Source of the DNA: an uncultured Clostridia bacterium
GTDB taxonomy: Bacteria > Bacillota > Clostridia > Lachnospirales > CAG-274
Assembly: GCA_947629215.1 (NCBI GenBank)
Contig: CANRCU010000159.1
Location: 1 to 5,617 of the forward strand
Reading direction: 5' to 3'
Length of the DNA stretch: 5,617 nt
The notes under the pieces were generated by a model. That model saw only the letters and a list, made by a program, of their open reading frames with translations. It searched no databases and was not told the DNA's origin. The position numbers were made by a program, and so were the translations under genes. This document shows, in pieces, positions 1-4,433 of this stretch. Every line of letters starts with the position of its first letter. Position 1 is the stretch's first letter.

Positions 1-1445
1 GGTTCTTCTATAATATCGGTCACAGTTTCTTCCTCGGTGACCTCATCTTCCTCTTCGGGGGCTTTTGTTGTTGTGGTCGCAGCCGTTGTTTCGCTGCTTT
101 CTTCCACAACGGTCACCGTATCCGGCTGTTCAGCGGGATTTTGTGTTGACTGCTCCGTCTGTACATCTTTGGTTATATAAACATATAACCTTGTTTCGCC
201 GCGCACCTGAACACCCTCGGGCAAAGTAATGCCCAAAACAACTTCTTTTGCGCCCTCTTCAAGCCCGGTAAGGTCGACCGTCGGCGCAAACGAAGCATTT
301 GTCAGCCCTTCCAGTGCGGCAGGCTCGCCAAATACGGTAAACACTATCTGACTTGGCAGCTGGGCTTTCAATCCGTCCGCAAGCCCCGTTACAGTGATGT
401 CATCTGCATTTAAGGTTATATTTCTGCCGTCCTTGCCTGCCACCTCTATGGTAACGGTAATAACGCGCGGAGCATTGCTTTTTGTTGAAACACGCTCGTC
501 ATTTATAAACTGTGTTACCTCATATGTGCGTATATCCGAACCCGCAAGTTTATCAAGCTCCACTGCGGGCAGTTTTATCGGGCTGAGCTTATCGAGAGTT
601 TCTTTGTCACCCGTCAGTTCCAACACCTTCGGCGACCAGTCAATACCCTTGAGCGTCAGCTCGCTGTCTATAGTGCCTGTCGTTTCGGGTTTCAATATTT
701 CAAGATTTCTTGTATATTCCACATTTACAAGCGCTGTCACCGTGTCGGGTACAACAATAAAGTTGGGCATCTTCTGACCCTGCGCATCATAGACAACGGG
801 TTTGAGTTCTGTCTGAAAATCGCTTGTTTTTTCGTCAAGGCTGACCTCCGCGGATATTTTGGCTATTTTGTCAAACTCCGAAGCGGGACCGTATACGGTA
901 ATATTCTCATTTGCAAGCTGCTCAACATCAGCCGAATAGCCGTCCTCCAACTTGCCGGTAAACAGCGTTTCAAACTTGCTTTCTTTTTCCTTGACGGAAT
1001 CAAAGCTGACATTCACATAACTTGGCGAAAAGCTGATTATATCATATTGATAGATATAAATATTATTTATCTTGGGGTCGATATTGAGTGTAAGATTCTG
1101 AGGCATATCGACCATATTTTCCATATTGACTTCCTGAAAGTCCAGGTTGGCGGTTATAGCGCCGTTTTCTTTCTGCCTTGTCAGTTCGTCAAGCGCGGCG
1201 CGTGTGCCTTTTACCTTGACTTCGACTCTTGTGTTCTCGATCTCATCGGTATTCAGTATCGCATAACCGCTTTCGGCAAGATACTGCCTGTTGGCAAGGT
1301 CTATCGTCACATAAAAAGACTTTGTTTCCGCCGGATTCAGCGTATTCATCACCACAAACCACAGTAATACCGAAATTACAAGGCTGCCTATCTTCCAGCC
1401 CGTATTTTTTGAAAAGAAATCCTTTATAAAATTCATCACTTTCAT
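1..1445 (-). CDS. cdaR: CdaR, YbbR-domain regulator of the diadenylate cyclase CdaA (3' end missing, runs off the left edge)
   Basis: The minus strand is open from ATG at 1445 to the window edge, giving 481 codons with no stop. The product has a short basic cytoplasmic start, one membrane anchor at about residues 17-36 (core ISVLLWFVVMNTL), and then a long extracytoplasmic part. That part is made of beta-rich repeats at roughly 43-125, 145-243, 247-332 and 340-428. This matches the YbbR architecture of CdaR, which in Bacillus and Listeria binds CdaA and modulates c-di-AMP synthesis. From residue 427 the chain becomes a Thr/Glu-rich, probably disordered tail that is still open at the edge. The start is chosen because ATG at 1445 overlaps the cdaA stop as ATGA and has AAAGGG 8 bases upstream; Met4 (1436) is an alternative. 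Translation is probably coupled to cdaA. glmM is the usual next gene and would lie outside. The family call is firm by repeat pattern and position; the regulatory role is known from homologues only. Confidence 0.93.
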   Translation of the reverse strand, partial: MKVMNFIKDFFSKNTGWKIGSLVISVLLWFVVMNTLNPAETKSFYVTIDLANRQYLAESGYAILNTDEIENTRVEVKVKGTRAALDELTRQKENGAITANLDFQEVNMENMVDMPQNLTLNIDPKINNIYIYQYDIISFSPSYVNVSFDSVKEKESKFETLFTGKLEDGYSADVEQLANENITVYGPASEFDKIAKISAEVSLDEKTSDFQTELKPVVYDAQGQKMPNFIVVPDTVTALVNVEYTRNLEILKPETTGTIDSELTLKGIDWSPKVLELTGDKETLDKLSPIKLPAVELDKLAGSDIRTYEVTQFINDERVSTKSNAPRVITVTIEVAGKDGRNITLNADDITVTGLADGLKAQLPSQIVFTVFGEPAALEGLTNASFAPTVDLTGLEEGAKEVVLGITLPEGVQVRGETRLYVYITKDVQTEQSTQNPAEQPDTVTVVEESSETTAATTTTKAPEEEDEVTEEETVTDIIEE

Positions 1446-2302
1446 TTATTTTTCCCTTTCCCCTTGAAAAGTCTTGTGTTTATGCTTTTACCTTCAACAA
1501 GTCTGTCAAGCACGTTCCGCAGTTCTCTTTCCGAAAGGCTGCGCATAAGTCTGCCCTCGTTTGCAACGGAAATAGCGCCCGTTTCCTCCGATACGATTAT
1601 TATAAACGCGTCCGACTGCTCGCTTGCGCCGACTGCCGCCCTGTGACGCGTGCCAAGCTCCGAGCTGAGGCTTTTTTGCGTGACCGGCAATATACAGCTT
1701 GCGGCGGCTATCCTGTTGTTCCTTATGACCACCGCGCCGTCGTGCAGCGGAGTTTTGTTTACAAATATATTCATAAGCAGCTGAGCGGATATTATACTCT
1801 CCATTTCGATACCCGTTTTTATAAAATCGCCCACGGGTACATTGTGTTCTATAACAATAAGCGCGCCCGTTTTTTCGCTTGCCATTTTGACACACGCTTC
1901 CACAATGCATTTTACGGAATTGCTGTTTATGCGTGAGCTGTTTTCTACATTAAATATATCCGCCAGGTTGGAAAATCCGCCCTCGCCTATCTGTTCAAGA
2001 CCCTTTCGCAATTCGGGCTGAAACAAAACTATAAGCGCGATTATGCCGACCGAAAACCCCTTTTCTATAAGCCATGACAGCGTATAAAAATGAAAACGAT
2101 ACGACAGCAGCGCCACAGCCACTATTATAAGCAGACCGCGAAACAGCGACCAGCCCCTTGTGTTTTTTATCCATATAAGCACAAAATAAATAAGTATCGC
2201 AACTATACCTATATCTATAATATCGGACAGACGGATCGACGGTATACTTAGCATTGAAAAATCAAGATTGCCGATGAACCCGTCCGAAAAACCTGTATTC
2301 AT
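1442..2302 (-). CDS. cdaA: CdaA, membrane-bound diadenylate cyclase (c-di-AMP synthase, DisA_N domain)
   Basis: CdaA condenses two ATP into cyclic di-AMP, a second messenger that controls potassium and osmolyte uptake and cell-wall homeostasis. The 286-aa product has the family layout. Three N-terminal membrane helices lie at about residues 28-45, 54-67 and 82-94, followed by the linker FQPELRKGLEQIG (94-106). The cytoplasmic DAC domain covers about 120-270. Signature residues are present: the DGA motif at 188-190 (in PLHDGAVVI), which binds metal and ATP, GTRHR at 217-221, and SEETG at 238-242. The enzyme should therefore be active. Length is close to the usual 270-280 aa. ATG at 2302 is supported by AGGAAGG (2313-2319) 10 bases upstream. 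The gene overlaps cdaR by 4 bases, the standard cdaA-cdaR order. It is transcribed from the promoter at 2368-2396. No frameshift or missing catalytic residue is seen. Confidence 0.97.
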   Translation of the reverse strand: MNTGFSDGFIGNLDFSMLSIPSIRLSDIIDIGIVAILIYFVLIWIKNTRGWSLFRGLLIIVAVALLSYRFHFYTLSWLIEKGFSVGIIALIVLFQPELRKGLEQIGEGGFSNLADIFNVENSSRINSNSVKCIVEACVKMASEKTGALIVIEHNVPVGDFIKTGIEMESIISAQLLMNIFVNKTPLHDGAVVIRNNRIAAASCILPVTQKSLSSELGTRHRAAVGASEQSDAFIIIVSEETGAISVANEGRLMRSLSERELRNVLDRLVEGKSINTRLFKGKGKNK

Positions 2303-2367
2303 AAAACACCAACCTTCCTGTGCGGACGCTCTATACTCTGTCCCCGAAAAAAACTATTCATTTATAG

Positions 2368-2396
2368 ATTATATCACAAAATATTGCTTTACTCAA
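2368..2396 (-). promoter_or_regulatory. Sigma-A promoter for cdaA-cdaR
   Basis: Read on the minus strand, TTGAGT (2391-2396) is separated by exactly 17 bases from a perfect TATAAT (2368-2373), preceded by TGA, i.e. an extended -10 (TGn). Transcription should start near 2361, leaving a leader of about 60 nt before the cdaA start codon. This is too short for a c-di-AMP riboswitch. No start site was measured. Confidence 0.8.
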
Positions 2397-2401
2397 CCAC
2401 T

Positions 2402-2415
2402 AAAAAAATTTTTTT
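2402..2415. promoter_or_regulatory. A7T7 tract, likely UP element or intrinsic DNA bend upstream of the cdaA promoter
   Basis: Seven A are followed by seven T just upstream (on the minus strand) of the cdaA -35 box, within a generally A/T-rich stretch to about 2440. This is where an UP element contacts the RNA polymerase alpha subunit, and A-tracts of this form bend DNA. The functional role is inferred from position and composition. Confidence 0.45.
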
Positions 2416-2544
2416 CTTATTGCAAATTTTTCTTTTACGACATAAAACAAATTAACCATGTCTAAGGTGTAACTGCCATGCCCGACAGCGGTCTGCAAAA
2501 TATATTTCACAACCCGTATAAAAATTTTTCAAAAATATATTGTA

Positions 2545-2563
2545 ATGGACAAATTCAGTCCAT
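2545..2563. promoter_or_regulatory. Inverted repeat ATGGAC-N7-GTCCAT, candidate operator
   Basis: Two perfect 6-base arms (2545-2550 and 2558-2563) flank a 7-base spacer. The centre lies about 32 bases before the predicted start of the rightward transcript, so the repeat covers the place where a -35 box would be. A dimeric regulator bound here would be expected to block polymerase, or to replace a missing -35. The -35 region itself has no good match to TTGACA, which fits regulated expression. No regulator gene is visible in the window and the cognate family cannot be named. Confidence 0.45.
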
Positions 2564-2570
2564 GTTCTTA

Positions 2571-2579
2571 TGCTATACT
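2571..2579 (+). promoter_or_regulatory. Extended -10 promoter for the stalk-protein operon
   Basis: TGC followed by TATACT (2574-2579) is a good extended -10 element. The -35 region at 17 bases spacing (AAATTC) is poor and overlaps the inverted repeat at 2545-2563. Transcription would start near 2586, giving a leader of about 84 nt before the ATG at 2670. Promoter strength probably depends on the extended -10 or on a regulator. Confidence 0.55.
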
Positions 2580-2669
2580 GTACAAAATAAAAAAAGAACG
2601 GAGGAATGCAAAAAAGTAAACTCACAAAAATCTTACATATCTCACAAATTAATAAAAGGAGTTGGAACT

Positions 2670-3494
2670 ATGAAAAAGAAAATTGCATTTATTATCAGTA
2701 TGGTTATCGGCATAAATTCTGCCATAACGGCATTTGCTGCCGAAGGTGTTATCAAAGACGGAAGAACGCTTGTTCCCGTAAGAGGCGTATTTGAAGGTCT
2801 TGGATTCAGTGTCAACTGGGATGCGTCGACCAATAAGGCAAGTATGACCGACGGTAAACACGCCGTATCGGTAATAAAAAATATGAATTATATAAGAGCC
2901 GACGGTAAGGAGATATACCCCGATGTACCGCAGCAGGTGATAAGCGGCAGTTTCTATTTGCCTCTGCGTTCCATAGCCGATGCCATAGGGGCAGAAACAA
3001 GCTGGAATGCAGACAATAAAATGGTACATATCAGCTACAACGGTAAAGATGTATACATACATTGCATCTCAAGCGAAGAGCTTATTTCGGCAAACACACC
3101 GAAAATAGACGAAAATACTCTTTTAAAGATAGCAAAAAACTATGAATCCACATTTGCAAATGTGGCTCACAACGCTATCAAATACGGCTCGGCAAATTTA
3201 TCGGGGCTGTACGGCGGATTAAAATACCCGAATACCGCAACATTCCAGGATGCGGACAATCCTCTTGGGGTATGGACCGCAAGTCAAACAGATTTTTCAA
3301 GCGCAAACGGTAAAGATATGAAAAAACATGGCGTAACTCAAAAATACGAATGTACTTACAACGGATACGTAACATCACAATTGCCGACGGGGCTGATGAA
3401 ACAGGTCGAGTATTATGTTCATATTGTATTTGATTTGGATGCAAATAATAAACCTGTCAATATTCAGGCATATTATTCACATCTTCTCGATTAA
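2670..3494 (+). CDS. Secreted protein with an N-terminal copper amine oxidase-like stalk domain, unknown C-terminal domain
   Basis: The 274-aa product begins with a clear Sec signal peptide: KKK, a hydrophobic core, and a likely cut after AFA or AFAA near residue 23-24. Residues about 29-125 match the 'copper amine oxidase N' stalk domain common in Clostridia secreted proteins. Its two hallmark half-motifs are visible: RTLVPVRGVFEGLGFSVNWD (32-51), and FYLPLRSIADAIGA (95-108) followed by W112. Despite the name, this domain is thought to be structural and there are no copper-oxidase catalytic residues. Residues 130-274 do not resemble a family I recognise; they are rich in Tyr and Asn and end in beta-like stretches (EYYVHIVFDL at 247-256). 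The start at 2670 is chosen over an in-frame ATG at 2478 because AAAGGAG (2655-2661) lies 8 bases upstream, the signal peptide begins there, and the -10 box lies downstream of 2478. It is the first gene of an apparent operon with the lipoprotein at 3549. Confidence 0.85.
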   Translation: MKKKIAFIISMVIGINSAITAFAAEGVIKDGRTLVPVRGVFEGLGFSVNWDASTNKASMTDGKHAVSVIKNMNYIRADGKEIYPDVPQQVISGSFYLPLRSIADAIGAETSWNADNKMVHISYNGKDVYIHCISSEELISANTPKIDENTLLKIAKNYESTFANVAHNAIKYGSANLSGLYGGLKYPNTATFQDADNPLGVWTASQTDFSSANGKDMKKHGVTQKYECTYNGYVTSQLPTGLMKQVEYYVHIVFDLDANNKPVNIQAYYSHLLD

Positions 3495-3495
3495 A

Positions 3496-3510
3496 TATCC
3501 TTTCGGGATA
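3496..3510 (+). other. Small hairpin between the stalk gene and the lipoprotein gene
   Basis: TATCC and GGATA form a 5-bp stem around a TTTCG loop directly after the stop codon. No T-run follows, so it is not a convincing terminator. It may be a processing or mRNA-stabilising element, or chance. Confidence 0.3.
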
Positions 3511-3548
3511 ACTTTATAACAACTGCGATCGGGAAAGGAAAATTTATC

Positions 3549-3734
3549 ATGAAAAAGTTATTTATCTTAGGCATTATCGCCGTTTTGGCTATGTCGGGCT
3601 GCTCGGGCGGCAGTTCCGATGAAAAGAAAGAGCCATGGGAAGAAGTCGGCGTAAGCAAAAAGGAATTTATGAAAACTTATAACGCAGTGAAAAGAGCAGA
3701 TGCAAACTATTATAACGAATATTACGGATATTGA
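3549..3734 (+). CDS. Small lipoprotein, 61 aa, unknown function
   Basis: The product starts with KK, a hydrophobic stretch (LFILGIIAVLAM), and a lipobox MSGC with the lipidated cysteine at residue 18. This predicts export, lipidation by Lgt, cleavage by Lsp and anchoring on the outer face of the membrane. The mature peptide is only 44 residues. It has a Gly/Ser linker, a charged segment (DEKKEPWEEVGVSKKEF), and a tyrosine-rich end (NYYNEYYGY). AAAGGA (3534-3539) lies 9 bases before the ATG. It sits 54 bases after the stalk gene and 31 bases before the 21-aa gene, all on the same strand, so co-transcription is likely. I do not recognise a family. Its small size could suggest an accessory or regulatory subunit of an envelope complex, which is only inference. 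Confidence 0.78.
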   Translation: MKKLFILGIIAVLAMSGCSGGSSDEKKEPWEEVGVSKKEFMKTYNAVKRADANYYNEYYGY

Positions 3735-3753
3735 TGAGCTTGTGTCTTTTGAG

Positions 3754-3760
3754 GGAGGTG
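3754..3760 (+). promoter_or_regulatory. Strong Shine-Dalgarno sequence for the 21-aa gene
   Basis: GGAGGTG, preceded by another G, ends 5 bases before the ATG at 3766. It is nearly a full complement to the 16S rRNA 3' end and is the strongest ribosome binding site in the window. Since the next gene starts on the stop codon of this short frame, this site probably drives both. It is the main evidence that the short frame is translated. Confidence 0.75.
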
Positions 3761-3765
3761 TCATA

Positions 3766-3831
3766 ATGGGCTTTTTGGGTACTGTAGGCGCAATACTTGT
3801 TGCCCTGTTTATATTTGCGGTGATAGGATAA
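3766..3831 (+). CDS. 21-aa single-helix hydrophobic membrane peptide
   Basis: The frame ATG...TAA encodes MGFLGTVGAILVALFIFAVIG. Nearly the whole chain is one transmembrane helix, with no charged residue and several small glycines and alanines that could allow helix packing. It is below usual gene-calling limits. Support comes from the strong Shine-Dalgarno at 3754-3760 with good spacing and from the exact coupling of its stop to the next gene: TAA at 3829-3831 shares its last A with the ATG at 3831. Two readings are possible. It may be a real small membrane protein, perhaps a partner of the 130-aa protein downstream, or a leader peptide whose translation sets expression of that gene. No family is recognised and nothing resembles a known type I toxin beyond being short and hydrophobic. 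Confidence 0.65.
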   Translation: MGFLGTVGAILVALFIFAVIG

Positions 3832-4223
3832 TGGTTTGCAAGATCACAGACAGCTTGAAAAAAATACCGATGCATGCATATATATTGTTGATAATAGTGC
3901 TTTTATATTACATAAATAATTTCTTTCTTAAACAACATACAAGCGGTATATTGAACTATATATTTGTTTGTCATTTTAATGATTATCTGGGTGGGATCAT
4001 ATTTTTGACATATACCAATACAATATTGTATACATCGGGCAAGCTCATATATAAATTGCGGGATATTATTGTTTATTGTTTGTGCATCGGCATCTTTTGG
4101 GAATATATCGCCCCATTATTGAAATCTTCCTCCGTTACCGATTGGAAAGATGTATTATGCTATATTTTCGGCGGGATCAGCTATCGGCTGATAATGAATA
4201 AAAACATTAAAAGATTAATATAG
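3831..4223 (+). CDS. Small polytopic membrane protein, 130 aa, loosely VanZ-like
   Basis: Hydrophobic segments at about residues 15-33, 41-66, 79-97 and 105-123 predict four membrane helices and a basic C-terminal end (NKNIKR). Polar residues inside or beside the helices stand out: HFND (48-51), FWEY (89-92), and TDWKD followed by YIFGG (103-115). The spacing of the acidic and His residues recalls VanZ-like and related small Firmicutes membrane proteins, in which a conserved Glu and an Asp before a glycine-rich helix occur. I cannot confirm membership by eye. The start ATG overlaps the stop of the 21-aa gene by one base and has no good ribosome binding site of its own, so translational reinitiation is likely. 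It is the last gene of the rightward operon, and the strong terminator lies about 160 bases downstream. If VanZ-like, a role at the cell surface or in resistance to a surface-active compound would be possible; this is speculation. Confidence 0.72.
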   Translation: MVCKITDSLKKIPMHAYILLIIVLLYYINNFFLKQHTSGILNYIFVCHFNDYLGGIIFLTYTNTILYTSGKLIYKLRDIIVYCLCIGIFWEYIAPLLKSSSVTDWKDVLCYIFGGISYRLIMNKNIKRLI

Positions 4224-4380
4224 CGCTCAACAAGTCATTCTTGCAGACCGTTCTGCACTTACGCTGCATACAAATACCGACGGTTTCCGGCAATTCGGCT
4301 TGTTTCTCACACCGAATATAAAACCCAAAGAGGCAGGAACTTACCTGTCGGTCAAATCGGAGAGTAAAAATATATTATCG
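4224..4380. other. Intergenic stretch with several short inverted repeats, possible structured RNA, 3' UTR or gene remnant
   Basis: No convincing gene is present, but pairing potential is dense. TGCAGA/TCTGCA form a 6-bp stem with a CCGT loop (4242-4257). ATTCGG/CCGAAT pair at 4293-4298 and 4312-4317. CAGG/CCTG form a small hairpin at 4334-4347. ACCGAC (4276-4281) can pair with GTCGGT (4347-4352), enclosing the two preceding stems. The frame from 4218 is also open on the plus strand without an ATG and looks protein-like over about 50 codons (e.g. ADRSALTLHTNTDGF). A decayed gene end or an intergenic repeat copy is therefore also possible. No known RNA family is recognised. Confidence 0.35.
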
Positions 4381-4433
4381 CAAGTAAGCCATCCGCCTTC
4401 GGTGCGGTTGGCTTACTTGTTGTTAGTTTTTAT
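4381..4433. terminator. Strong, probably bidirectional, rho-independent terminator between convergent genes
   Basis: An 11-bp perfect stem pairs CAAGTAAGCCA (4381-4391) with TGGCTTACTTG (4409-4419). Inside it CCGC/GCGG (4393-4396, 4404-4407) continues past a T-T mismatch to a C-TTCG-G type loop. Rightward, a T-rich stretch with TTTTT (4427-4431) follows after a few bases. Leftward, the minus strand also has a T-rich stretch (around 4366-4376). It can thus end both the small-protein operon and the MATE gene, whose stop codon (4433-4435) lies 13 bases from the stem. Confidence 0.8.

Noticed and set aside
394..1367. Plus-strand frames over 394-777 and 1047-1367
   Set aside because: They are antisense to cdaR, whose minus-strand frame is open for 481 codons and has YbbR repeats. 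They lack ribosome binding sites and recognisable domains.
1643..1936. Plus-strand frame opposite cdaA, plus the shifted minus-strand frame 1506-1910
   Set aside because: Both overlap the catalytic domain of cdaA, where the DGA and RHR motifs are intact in the true frame. Their products have no domain and an arbitrary composition.
2303..2361. c-di-AMP (ydaO-type) riboswitch ahead of cdaA
   Set aside because: The predicted leader is only about 60 nt, much shorter than that riboswitch, and no matching stems or conserved segments are seen.
2420..2448. Rightward promoter TTGCAA-17-TAAAAC
   Set aside because: The -10 box is poor, the region is A/T-rich so such matches arise easily, and a better extended -10 lies at 2571-2579.
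2478..2669. N-terminal extension of the stalk-domain gene to an in-frame ATG at 2478
   Set aside because: The extension has no ribosome binding site, crosses the predicted promoter, and would bury a typical signal peptide 64 residues inside the protein. The start at 2670 has AAAGGAG at ideal distance.
2600..2794. Frame starting at 2606 behind GGAGG
   Set aside because: Only one base separates GGAGG from the ATG, which is too short. The frame then runs out of phase through the signal peptide of the real gene and has an implausible composition.
3766..3831. The 21-aa peptide as a type I toxin
   Set aside because: It is hydrophobic and short, but no antisense RNA promoter or long leader is evident, it lacks the charged or aromatic tail usual for such toxins, and it sits inside an operon coupled to a membrane protein gene.
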